A DNA stretch of 20,131 bases, taken from assembly GCA_946803715.1 (NCBI GenBank), contig CAMPET010000219.1:47174-67304 (forward strand). Direction: 5' to 3'. The number at the start of each line of letters is the position of its first letter. The first letter of the stretch is position 1. Source of the stretch: Beroe ovata. Its lineage: Eukaryota; Ctenophora; Nuda; Beroida; Beroidae. Positions 1-9,165 of the stretch are shown here, piece by piece. The notes beneath the pieces are model-generated. The model worked only from the letters and a program-made list of their open reading frames with translations. It searched no databases and was not told the DNA's origin. The position numbers were made by a program, and so were the translations under genes.

Positions 1-482
1 ACACACACACAACAAACAGAGTTCCTGCCATAATATGAAAATGGTTGCAAAACGCTAAGGTCAAGTAGGGGCACTAGGGGCACCAAAGGGTCAGCATTGA
101 GTGTCAAAGAGGTAATACTGTGACAGCTATACAGTTTCAGCTAGGCTACATTTTCTCAGATACTGAGTTAGATTTTCTCAAATATGACCACGCCCACGAA
201 TGATACTCATATTCCGGTCAGCGGTATCCCACACATCACCCGAAAATATGGCAAAAAACCGAATATGAAAAAATTGAGGCAAGAGCTAAGGTCAAGATGA
301 TGACAGTATAATAGCTATCAAACGTGTACCCACCGCATTCCACGGTGTTTTTCCAAGAAGCAAATTAAATAGAAAAAGCATACTAGGTACTGAGAAAAAA
401 TGATAGATACACAAAGGTATCGGGTGTAAATGAAGTTAAACTCTGATCAGGTAAATTGTACATAGGGTTTAGTGCAGAGCTT

Positions 483-563
483 CAGTCTCCAATTGTAGCC
501 CGGGACAGATCTAATTATAATGAGAAAGTGGAAGTATCTATGTGGGGCTACTTTTGGAGACTG
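483..563. repeat. Short inverted repeat (hairpin)
   Basis: Two 19-nt arms, 483-501 and 545-563, are reverse complements at 17 of 19 positions and are separated by a 43-nt loop. The left arm begins CAGTCTCC and the right arm ends GGAGACTG. It could fold in RNA or be a relic of a small foldback element. Nothing shows that it is transcribed. Confidence 0.5.
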
Positions 564-1774
564 CCCAGAATCACCGGAACTTTGAAATCAGGGTGCGAAT
601 GAAGGTATGCACCGTCTCATGAAAGCCGATACAGCAGCTACAAGTTGACCCGTGCAAGTTACCTACTGAACTATTTGCGAAGACATCATGTGAAATTTAA
701 GATGAAATACGTAGTTTAAGTTACCACAATAACTATAATCTAATACAAAGGATGCCAATAATACCAGCTGATAATAAATAGGTATAGAATTCTGTGCTGT
801 GGGTTAGGTAATTCTAGACATTAATTGTTACGAAGTCAGCTGTGAGCATTCTTTCTAGGTATATATATTCAGGACAATCAAAGGAAAAAGTGAATAAATT
901 CTTGCTCCCAAAATATTGGGTAAAAATGCGGAATGTTCGAAAAGGGAAAACTTCACAGAGTGGAAATAGCGAGGTAATTGTGCGGGGCGTCAATAAATAT
1001 GACACACGCATCTGCCGCAAATTGTAATTCATAATTAATGAGATTATTTAATTTGAAATTAAATGCTGTATATTTTCCAAATGTCAGTTCCCACACTGCA
1101 AATCTTATGCACAAGGAATATTACAGCTCACAGTTTTTGTTAAGTGCACTAGCAGAGACACGTGGAAATTGCAATTTAGGGGCAGAGCTGACATGGTCAG
1201 GGACAGCCGGGGAGGGTATGCTTTGCCTCTGGCAAGTATCCCTTTGTGCAAGCCACTTCATCCGCGCCACTACTCAAGTTGCTGGCACGGATGTTGTACA
1301 CCAGGCACCAGATCTGGGGAAATCTATGTGCTCTGGTATGGTCCCCTTGCGGCGTGGCTGTGCTGGCCGATGCCACAGAAACAGCCGGAACGTTCCAATG
1401 ACCTCCCCCGGTCTTCCGAGTTCTTCTCTAAAGTCTGGAAAGTCTGCAACCCTCCTCATCATGATCTATGTCTTGCACAGGTGAATCACACTGGACTTGC
1501 TAGCTGATACTGCCTCACTGTATGTATACCTCTTCCCACTTCTTTTACTTTTAGTAGATATCTGCACTGCAATATAGTGCATTTCCCTCCTCCACAGTCC
1601 CTTTTCCTGCTCTATCGCCCTCATTCTCAAGTGCATGATATGAGAAAGAACGTGGCATACATGCACATCTGAATCCCGATGGGTCGCGAATTTGCTCTGA
1701 ATTCATATTGTCACATTGAGTGCGAGACCCCCCACGGAGAACGATAATGCCATCTCGCAAGCACACATGTGCTG

Positions 1775-1825
1775 CTAGGACACACACAAACTCACACACA
1801 TACAATGTACAAAAACACATGCTGT

Positions 1826-1882
<57 letters not shown>

Positions 1883-1888
1883 AAAAAN

Positions 1889-1921
<33 letters not shown>

Positions 1922-1935
1922 TGTCATACACACAT
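1775..1935. repeat. (CA)n microsatellite with one N
   Basis: A long CA dinucleotide array is interrupted at 1881-1887 by TCAAAAA and an uncalled base at 1888. The word CTGTCATACACACA occurs at both edges (1822-1835 and 1921-1934), so the array may include a local duplication of about 99 bp. The apparent frames through it (poly-His/Thr, or poly-Cys/Val on the minus strand) are repeat artefacts. Confidence 0.95.
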
Positions 1936-2127
1936 AGAGAATCTTTTTGTCAAGGCCGTGTCATGACTTGCAATCTGCATTTTATATCGGTCCTATCGTT
2001 TTGATATCATAATTTTTGGTGATCAAAACAAGCCCTATTCCGAGTGACTCATATATGAATATCTGATTTTGCCACACTCGCATTATGAACATATAGCGTC
2101 ACTGATCATGAGTTACCACAGGGTACC

Positions 2128-3789
2128 ATGTTGGACGCATACGAGATCAAAGTGATTGCCATCGTATCAGCAATGGTCATTGCCCTGTGTGCTTTTACTC
2201 TCGTGATGGAACTATTGCGGATGAAGCCAGGCTGCTGCTGGATATCCCCTCCCATCACCCCGCCCGAGAGTGACCTGGAAAAGGCAGGGGGCGAGGCACC
2301 CCCAGCAGCTCCTCCATGTGCCACAGCGACACCCATACTGAAACCCGGGGGAGACACGCCAGATATCGCTCACAAGAGAGTCAAGTCCGCTTCGGCAGTG
2401 CGGTTTTACGCGTACAACAGGAGCAACTCCGTACACATGCTCGCCAATGCCGCGCATCACAGGAACATGGTGAGAGCTAAAACTGCCGGGTATGTTCGGA
2501 AAACAGACCGGGCTAACGGTGTGACATTTGCCAATGAGTCATTCGAGCTTGTCCCCACGAAACGCAAGGTATCCTTCACCCCGACGGCCGCCACATCGAT
2601 AAGAACTGAGGACGAGATCACAGATTTGACTAAAACTCTGGACGACACGGAGTATGAGGACGAAATTCCAGTGGATAACACCTCGACCGTATCTCTGGAG
2701 TCTAAAGAGCCCAGTACGATGACCACGCCCGCTGCAACGCACAGGATGCAAAGTGTTGAAACAGAAACGGATCGCAAGTGTGATGTGAATGCAGGCACCC
2801 AGTGTGAAGCATTCCTCTTCATAGTGCAGCTCACGTACGCAGAGGCCGGCACTCAGACAGAGGATAACCCAGATTTTGACGATGTGACGGCCGTCCTGAG
2901 GGAGGTGAAGCCCCGTGCAAGTCAGGGAACGCAGATGAGGACACCCTCGCCTCCTCCACCTTCCCCTCCCCCTCCAATCTGTGTGGACACGGCGTGTGGG
3001 CCCAGCACCATAGATCTGATAGATCCTGTCCCTGTGGCCCCAGCTCTGCCCACGACTCCACAGCGCGAGTTCACCCCACCGCCAGCCAAGCCGGGGAACT
3101 CCCGTGCTAAGGGAAGGGCGAGGAGTAAGCCCCCTACCAGTAATGAGAGGAAGAAGTTGAAAAGTAGAGGGATGAACCTGCATACAGCACAACGCGCAAC
3201 CTCAGGAAGGAGGTCTGCCCAATCCGCATACCGACCAAACAAAACCCACCCGGTTCTCAAATCACCTGCCACCAAGGCAGGAAGTGCTAAGAGGCAGATA
3301 AACTTCCCGGTTAGGAGCATGAAGGGCAAGCCACCCCGAGAGAAATGGCAGATTGCCACTGAGAGGGTTTACATGCAGCAGAAAGTGGCGCAGACATCTT
3401 CCGCCAAGCCATCAAAAACAACGGATAAGACGATAATCGGGCTAAAGACGGCACTATCGGAAGTGAAGAGCTTCACAACGCCGCCCGAGGCGGTGTACGA
3501 GGTGACCCGGGGAATCCTGCTGATGATAGGAGATAAAGAGGAGGAGATGGCAGACTGGAGACAGATTTGTAACTTGCTGGGGAGAAGAGGACCGATGAGT
3601 CCCGTGACACGGCTCGTCAATCTGAAGGCGTGTTCCCTCACTCCAGAGCAGAGGGAGACAGGACTTAGGATTCTCGAGAAACTCTCGCTCGACGAAATTT
3701 CTAAAGTCAGTCATGGTGCAAGTGTGCTGTATAAGTGGGTAGCAAAACTCGTTAAAGTGCAAGATAAAAGCGCCGGCTCAAAATCATGA
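2128..3789 (+). CDS. Membrane-anchored protein with a dynein-stalk-tip (MTBD-like) C-terminal domain
   Basis: Single open exon of 553 residues; ATG at 2128 (A at -3), TGA at 3787-3789. Seen, in order: acidic N-tip; one hydrophobic helix (about 9-27) followed by R31 and K33, which suggests a signal anchor with the rest in the cytosol; Cys pair 36-37; a long Ser/Thr/Pro-rich region; three GTQ motifs (223-225, 241-243, 267-269), the second AGTQTED, resembling LC8 anchor sites; a proline tract (273-283); a basic linker (about 318-430). The end, about 436-545, reads as the microtubule-binding tip of a dynein heavy-chain stalk: EVKSF, the paired prolines 452-453 where coiled coil 1 enters the tip, ILLMIGD, DWRQI with W477, and KVSHGASVLYKWVAKL with W537 where coiled coil 2 leaves. 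There is no AAA motor. Inference: a membrane-to-microtubule linker. The open frame is certain, the domain call good and the function untested. I recognise no named orthologue. Confidence 0.85.
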   Translation: MLDAYEIKVIAIVSAMVIALCAFTLVMELLRMKPGCCWISPPITPPESDLEKAGGEAPPAAPPCATATPILKPGGDTPDIAHKRVKSASAVRFYAYNRSNSVHMLANAAHHRNMVRAKTAGYVRKTDRANGVTFANESFELVPTKRKVSFTPTAATSIRTEDEITDLTKTLDDTEYEDEIPVDNTSTVSLESKEPSTMTTPAATHRMQSVETETDRKCDVNAGTQCEAFLFIVQLTYAEAGTQTEDNPDFDDVTAVLREVKPRASQGTQMRTPSPPPPSPPPPICVDTACGPSTIDLIDPVPVAPALPTTPQREFTPPPAKPGNSRAKGRARSKPPTSNERKKLKSRGMNLHTAQRATSGRRSAQSAYRPNKTHPVLKSPATKAGSAKRQINFPVRSMKGKPPREKWQIATERVYMQQKVAQTSSAKPSKTTDKTIIGLKTALSEVKSFTTPPEAVYEVTRGILLMIGDKEEEMADWRQICNLLGRRGPMSPVTRLVNLKACSLTPEQRETGLRILEKLSLDEISKVSHGASVLYKWVAKLVKVQDKSAGSKS

Positions 3790-4650
3790 ACAGCAATTTT
3801 CTCCTGCGTGATATTGATATTGCAGTATACTACGGGTACTGATCGTGATAGACGATAGTGGTACAGAATGAATATCAACAACCAAGCACGTACGTCTAGC
3901 AGTAGCACAGCATAATCATAATGATCTAAAACTAAATGAGGCTAATCGCGATTAACACTAACTCTTTCTCTTACAGTTGTCAGTTGCAATTGATTATCAA
4001 TTAATATCATATTGAGATACTTCAAGTACCCACTCCACAGAGAAATTAAGCATATAACAATGTTACATTAACATGTAAAACTAAATGTAATACTTGTATC
4101 ATAATTCAAAGCTGCAAGTTGGGCCATATACTTTGCATCGCAACAGAACGAAAATAAAAAATGAACATCTTAAACTTTGTGTAAGTTCACCCCCCCCTGG
4201 CCCTCCCCCGTTCAATTTCATTGTATCGCCCTCGTGAATTTGGTCGCGCGCGCTATTGGACAACGGACGCGCATTAACTTTTTTTTCATTTTTGTACAAG
4301 AAATAACTTTGCAGAGGCAATACGCGCACGTGTTTTCATTTGTCGTTAATTGTAGAAATAAGGTATTCTATTCGCAATTAATTTGTCGTGCAGCAAAATC
4401 CTTTTGTTAAAATTTGTTATTTGTAGTATTGCGTCGAAGTTCTAACTACCGACTACGAGTACGATTTACTTGATACTTGAAAGTACTCACTACTCGACAA
4501 AACAAATCTTTATTCCTACGCTTTGTCGTAAGATAATGTCGATTTAAAACGAACGTTTCAGAAAACATTCATCGATGCATAGGATTATAGGAATGAAACG
4601 AGCTATAGTGAATGAAACTAGCTTAAAATGCGATATCAACGCAGGTGATC
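3790..4650. other. Spacer between two same-strand intronless genes
   Basis: This 861-nt AT-rich spacer has no credible coding exon. An AATAAA at 4153-4158, 364 nt after the upstream stop, is a candidate poly(A) signal for the stalk-tip gene. Beyond it lies a CpG-bearing patch (about 4190-4335) with a run of GCGCGC, an inverted CCAAT box (ATTGG, 4255-4259) and a CACGTG (about 4327-4332), which suits the promoter of the CPEB gene. This assignment rests on composition and position only. Confidence 0.45.
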
Positions 4651-5928
4651 ATGTCGGCTGTTGAGAATATGAAAAGTGTTGAAGAGAAACGGGACATTGA
4701 TAGGAAATACCGGTATTTGGGAATCACTCCCCACCATTCTAGCCCGTGGCTTTCTCAAGCTCTCTACCCTGACACATCTAAAGAGAATGATTTCAACACT
4801 ATCAACAGGAAAGTGCCGAAATACAACCCATCACTTCTGCTAAAGGAAAATGGGGCTCACGCTGTAGGAGCACGCACCTCAATTTTTGCTCTAAATCACC
4901 CTTATACTGAACGGAATGCCGTAGAGACTGCCCAGGATCTCGAGACTATCAGACGCCTTGATACGTTCCTCAATCTGTCTCTGGACACAACTTGGGACAC
5001 TTCAGCCGTCGCGAATTTGCCACACTGTGGCAACATAGTGGCGAAGGCTCAGCGCTCCACACCTCCGGTCCCTACCTTCAGCAACTACCAGTACAACCCA
5101 TTGTCCACTGTAACTCGAGTGAAGGGTTGTCTCACGTGGGACGGCTACTTGCCACCTAGACCAGAGGGCACTCTTCTCGAGTACAGTAAGAAGGTTTTCC
5201 TTGGTGGAGTGCCATGGGACGTGTCAGAGCAACATTTGGAACTCATTTTCAGGAGATACGGAGATTTCAAAGTGGAATGGCCCAACAACTTCAACACTAA
5301 ACGAAACACTACCAAGAGTTTCCTCTACCTGATATTCGATAGTCTGACATCGATAGCGCGGCTCCTGGCGGACTGTACGAAGGAGCAACACGGAGGTTCG
5401 GTCACATACAACTACCACTTCTCGCGTGACAAGGTGGCTGTGAAACCCGTACAGGTCATACCCTGGATAGTATCGGATAATGTGGCCATGTACATGCAGC
5501 AAGAGAGAGTGGATAACAAGCTCACTGTCTTTGTTGGAGCTCTACATGGCAGACTCTACGCGCAATCTCTAGCACACATATTTGAGGAATTGTTTCAAGG
5601 GGTGGCGTATGTTCAGATAGATACCGATCGATACAAGTACCCAATTGGATCGGGCAGGATTACATTCAGCTCTGTTGAGTCGTACAGGAAGGCGATAGAG
5701 GAGAATTTCCTTACCATCATAGCACCCAAATTCTCCAAGAGAATACAGATTGAACCGTACATTGAGGATGAGCCGTGTAGCATGTGCAAACTCATATCAG
5801 CCCCTAACTTCTGCAAAAGTCGCATGTGCTTTGATTACTTCTGCGATAATTGTTGGGGGTGGCATCACTCTATTGATGGCTTCAGAAACCACGCCCCCGT
5901 AAAGCGAAACAGGAAAATTGAACGATGA
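4651..5928 (+). CDS. CPEB1-like: CPEB1-type cytoplasmic polyadenylation element-binding protein
   Basis: 425-residue RNA-binding protein. CPEB proteins bind U-rich CPE elements in 3' UTRs and control cytoplasmic polyadenylation and translation, classically in oocytes. Seen: RRM1 starts at about 181 with KVFLGGVPWD; linker strand VQVIPW at 267-272; RRM2 starts at about 291 with LTVFVGALHG and contains DTDRYKYPIGSGR; then a ZZ-type zinc domain with C376, C379, C388, C393, C398, C401, H406 and H414. The GVPWD and FVGALHG wording is CPEB1/Orb type, not CPEB2-4. The roughly 180-residue N-terminus is divergent, lacks poly-Q, and has no LDSR-type Aurora site that I can see. The ATG at 4651 is chosen as the first in-frame AUG; only a GTG lies just 5' of it. 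The frame is intronless, whereas animal CPEB1 genes are usually multi-exon, so this may be a functional retrocopy. The family call is very secure. Confidence 0.96.
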   Translation: MSAVENMKSVEEKRDIDRKYRYLGITPHHSSPWLSQALYPDTSKENDFNTINRKVPKYNPSLLLKENGAHAVGARTSIFALNHPYTERNAVETAQDLETIRRLDTFLNLSLDTTWDTSAVANLPHCGNIVAKAQRSTPPVPTFSNYQYNPLSTVTRVKGCLTWDGYLPPRPEGTLLEYSKKVFLGGVPWDVSEQHLELIFRRYGDFKVEWPNNFNTKRNTTKSFLYLIFDSLTSIARLLADCTKEQHGGSVTYNYHFSRDKVAVKPVQVIPWIVSDNVAMYMQQERVDNKLTVFVGALHGRLYAQSLAHIFEELFQGVAYVQIDTDRYKYPIGSGRITFSSVESYRKAIEENFLTIIAPKFSKRIQIEPYIEDEPCSMCKLISAPNFCKSRMCFDYFCDNCWGWHHSIDGFRNHAPVKRNRKIER

Positions 5929-6300
5929 GTTCGACGACAAAGTGTACATTGTGAGTATGTTTATTATCAAATCTTAACTTTGATCCGACGATGTAATTTA
6001 TTTGTAACTCATCAATTTGTTTATTGCAATTACATTTATATCTGTATATAATCATTCTGTAAAATCTCATTTAAGTTATGCACCGATTAAATCATTCTTT
6101 GAGTATTTTGTTTTACCCGATAATTTACCAGTAATCGATTTCTAATTAATATCGTAAGATTAAAAAGGTTTTTCTGACAGTTTCTTCAATCAAGTTGTAA
6201 ATATATTTCATTTAACGTTTATCAAAGGTCGTGCAACGTGATATATATTCACAGTTCACCTATAAAAAATGCATAAATTAGACAATAATTTTATTTTTTG
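5929..6300 (+). promoter_or_regulatory. Probable 3' UTR of the CPEB gene with Pumilio-type elements
   Basis: AT-rich sequence after the CPEB stop. It contains a Pumilio consensus UGUANAUA as TGTATATA (6043-6050), then ATTAAA (6086-6091), a plausible poly(A) signal 36 nt further on. A second Pumilio-type site, TGTAAATA (6196-6203), and a CPE-like TTTTAT (6289-6294) follow; they belong to the transcript only if a more distal poly(A) site is used. The motifs are exact matches; use in vivo is inferred. Confidence 0.5.
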
Positions 6301-6545
6301 TAACAGTTTGAAATTTTAGGTTCTTTTGGTTGGCCGCAAAATTTGTCGCAAAGTATACACATCGTTTAACTTTTTTGTAGTCAGGATTCGTACTAAATAT
6401 CATATTTCTTATTTAAGAGAATCTTTGTCTCTCACTATTCTGTCGTTACTTCAATTTGGTCAAAATGCCGTTCCGTCAGCGTATCATTTATTTCTGAGGG
6501 TTGGTAAAATCGCGAAGGACGGAACGAGCGTATAATGTGCGTAAC

Positions 6546-6829
6546 GCGCGCACGCGCAGCCAAAATGTGCGTGGTACTCACGAAAAGGACTCCGCGCGTT
6601 ACAAAATATACAAGGCTTTTCTGAAGTAACAAATGCTCCCGCCCATGACCGGCGCTATCTCAAAAACAAAAACACACGACTTTGTAATTCTCTCCCCCCA
6701 ACAAATGAAAGGGACAACATCCTTGCCGTATTCAAATCTATGCTGACACTCCACCTCATGCAGAACATTCCTGATCTACCTCCAGTTCCGGGTCTATGCC
6801 CAACTCAAATTTATACTGTTTATGTCTAA
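6546..6829 (+). pseudogene. Probable 3' remnant of a non-LTR retrotransposon reverse-transcriptase ORF
   Basis: A frame open from about 6546 ends with TAA at 6827-6829. From 6674 it reads TRLCNSLPP, then about 15 residues later AVFKSMLTLHL. This matches the pattern commonly seen at the C-terminus of LINE-type reverse transcriptases and their host copies (R-L-W-N-x-L-P, spacer, F-K-x-x-L-x-x-H-L). Trp of the usual WN pair is Cys here. No catalytic RT motif lies upstream in the window, so at most the 3' end of an element is present, as expected from 5' truncation. The call rests on one short motif pair; it could instead be a chance open frame. Confidence 0.4.
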
Positions 6830-7790
6830 GGATAACAGCCCGAAAGCAAATAAAACGACAAAACGTTGCTCTTATGCTAACCAAACTCTTACCTTGTTGT
6901 CTTATCTGTAAAGCTGTAAGTTGATTTGATGTCATCATCAAGAAGGTAAGCATAACGGATAAGGCATCTTGATGTCCACTTGTCCACTTTTGAATACGGA
7001 ATTTTACCCACTTTCCATTTTCGAGCATCCCCAGATCACAGCCTGGTTATTACTTATGAGTATTGAGTATGCCAAGCAATCTTAAGTAGGTACTGAACAC
7101 ATGGTCCTGTTTCTGTTCTTCTTTTCCAGCCATCACCTATGCAAGTAGTGAGAGATAAAGAGGATGAGGGTTGATGAAGAGTTAAAATGTTAATGAGGAT
7201 TACTCTCAGGTATAATCAAATTATCTTATACAAGCTGCAACCAATAAAAACTCTCGGATCATGAAAATATGTTAAGTATTTCAAGTGATGTCAACAATAG
7301 AGAAAGCAGTTGATATAAGATTTCCCACGATCAACAATTTTCTACAAATGTGTCAAGTGGGTCAAATGTAAGGGATATTCATAGTAGCTGACTTGTATGC
7401 AGCTGAAACATTCTCCATAAACAAAATAAACATGTATCACAACTGAAATTCTGCCCAGGGAGGTTTCCAAATGATTGTGCTTGATTACAGAGGGGGAGGG
7501 AGGTTTTAACCTCGATTACATAATCAAAACAGCTTTAAAATTCTTGGCCCTTGTCCATGTCGCCTGTGGCCTGTCAGACTGCAAGTCTAAGGTTTAACAT
7601 GGATCATTTTCACTGATTAGGTTTACAGTATGTGTTTATACCTCCTGCAAATCACGTGGTATATCATGGGAGCAATTATCAGATCACGTGGTCCTTCAGC
7701 GCTGCCTAATGTGCTCATTAAACACCAGTATGAAACACAAGTTAAAACTATGTGGCTTATTCTAAATTTTAAGTGACTGTATCCAGCTGA

Positions 7791-7965
7791 GCACTCAATG
7801 TGGTCCCCTCTTATGAGTGTATACTTACCATATATCGCTAGTACTCACTGTGCTTCCTTCTACCGAGTGTATACTCACTGTTTATCGCTAGCACTCACTG
7901 TGCTCCCTTCTACTGAGGGTACAATCACTATATATCAAGTATCCTCTCTACTGAGCGTATATTGT
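7791..7965. repeat. 50-bp minisatellite, about 3.5 copies
   Basis: Units beginning GAG[T/G]GTA start at 7815, 7865 and 7915, exactly 50 bp apart, and a shortened unit follows at 7953 (38 bp on). The first two full units are close to identical (CGCTAG[T/C]ACTCACTGTGCT core), the third is decayed, and a partial copy precedes 7815. This is a direct tandem array with no coding sense. Confidence 0.85.
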
Positions 7966-8235
7966 ATAACCTCAGTATTCCACTCAAAATGGCTGAGATG
8001 CCAAACGGATACAATACAATGAATTACAGTAAGCTCACTACCCAATCAAAACAAAAATCGGCTTGTAGGTTGAGTGTAGACTGTAGGTCAGTCTGCAAAC
8101 AGCTTGCCTGTCGTGTCAAAGTGTTCAAGGTTGCCGCTCCACCTACCAATCTGAAAACAGGCAGCGGAGCAAGTCCACCGTCATTTTGCATGCCATTGGG
8201 CATGTAATCCATGGGAGAAGGCTCTATATCATATC

Positions 8236-8340
8236 CCTTGTTAGGAAGGGGGGCTGGCATATGATCACATAATATTTCCCTTCTGAGAGGGGGGTTTGAG
8301 CAATGATTATGGATGATTACGTAAGGGGAGAGGGGGTCTA
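8236..8340. repeat. G-run / GATTAC-type degenerate repeat units
   Basis: Alternating G-runs (6 G near 8250, 6 G near 8290, GGGGAGAGGGGG near 8325) and ATGATCACATAAT or GATTACGTAAG words. A similar pairing, a G-run followed by GATTACATAATC, occurs near 7490-7530. This looks like decayed copies of an interspersed element, but family identity cannot be given from one window. Confidence 0.35.
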
Positions 8341-8456
8341 AAATGCGGAAATCTTACCTTGTGTTCACACGATATAAGGAAAAATAAGTGTAGCTGTCAG
8401 GGTAGCACTCACTTGTTCCTCACACTATCCACATTAGTTGTGTTGGATATCATATG

Positions 8457-8491
8457 GTAAGATAAGATTGAGATATTGATAAGATAAAAAT
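8457..8491. repeat. GATAAG-rich short repeat
   Basis: GGTAAGATAAGATT followed by GATAAGATAAAA gives four WGATAR words in 35 bp. The complementary form (TTATC repeated) occurs at 9417-9435. This could be a simple repeat or a cluster of GATA-factor sites; position gives no preference. Confidence 0.5.
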
Positions 8492-8819
8492 CATGGTATA
8501 GGTACAGCCATCACAATTGAATCATGGATTATACTCTAGTGACTAGTCTGTCATTCAACCAGCACAGTAGTCCTACCACATACCAGCACAAAAATCCAGA
8601 GTCCTGTGTCATTGAACTGCAAGCAACCAACCACCCCATGGTTTCAATTGCTCTTACCTTCAATACTTCCTCTGATATAACAAGTATGAACAAAAAGGGT
8701 AGAAACTATTTTAAACAGCTGCCAAGTGACCAATATAAAATATAATATGCCGCAATACCGCATGGGCACATGAACTATAATTTTCAAAAATAATAACAAT
8801 GTAAACTTTTGCAGATTGA

Positions 8820-9165
8820 GTGCGCACACGTAATTGCGCGCCTTTCCTTTCAATTTGCTTTGAGATCTGAAGTGTCAAAAAAGCTGCATTGTCTGGTGAT
8901 GCCATGCTAAACGCCTAGACCGCCGATGTAAGCCGCGAAGCTTATCTGAAAATAAGTTTGCGCCGCGCGCGCAAAACGAAATTCTTGACAGGGCCCATTA
9001 TCTGATCATCATTCATCAATCGAGAAAGGCCGCGCAGCCGCAGTGGATCACGAAGTGACGAAGTAATGAAATCCGCCGCGCGCTAGAATGAAGTCTTATA
9101 ACTTAACCGTGCAATGAAATGTCACATAAAAAATTGAACAGCGCGGGCGTGGCGCAGTGTTGAGT
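8820..9165. other. CpG-rich patch
   Basis: A local block with repeated CGCG words (GCGCGC near 8965, CCGCGCGC near 9075, GCGCGGGCGTGGCGC near 9140, the last with a GC-box-like GGGCGTGGC) set in AT-rich DNA. It could be an unmethylated regulatory island. No adjacent start codon or exon was found, so a promoter role is speculative. Confidence 0.35.

Larger units (their letters stand above)
1..2127. other. Left non-coding flank
   Basis: I find no gene I can support here. The stretch opens with a short CA run (1-12), is AT-rich to about 1165, carries a GC-richer block (about 1180-1470) open in several frames on both strands without a recognisable product, and then a long CA array. The last 90 bases before the gene at 2128 contain a TGACTCA heptamer (AP-1-type site, about 2045-2051) and AT-rich sequence. 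This could be the promoter or 5' UTR of that gene, but no TATA box or initiator is convincing. Confidence 0.6.

Noticed and set aside
1551-2004. Open frames on both strands through the CA array
   Set aside because: They read as poly-His/Thr or poly-Cys/Val dinucleotide artefacts and cross an uncalled base.
2106-3762. Several minus-strand open frames of 76-217 codons opposite the stalk-tip gene
   Set aside because: They are shadows of the GC-rich sense frame; none shows a family signature, while the plus frame has an intact domain order.
8524-8745. 73-codon plus-strand frame
   Set aside because: No recognisable family, no supported splice partners, and length expected by chance in AT-rich DNA.
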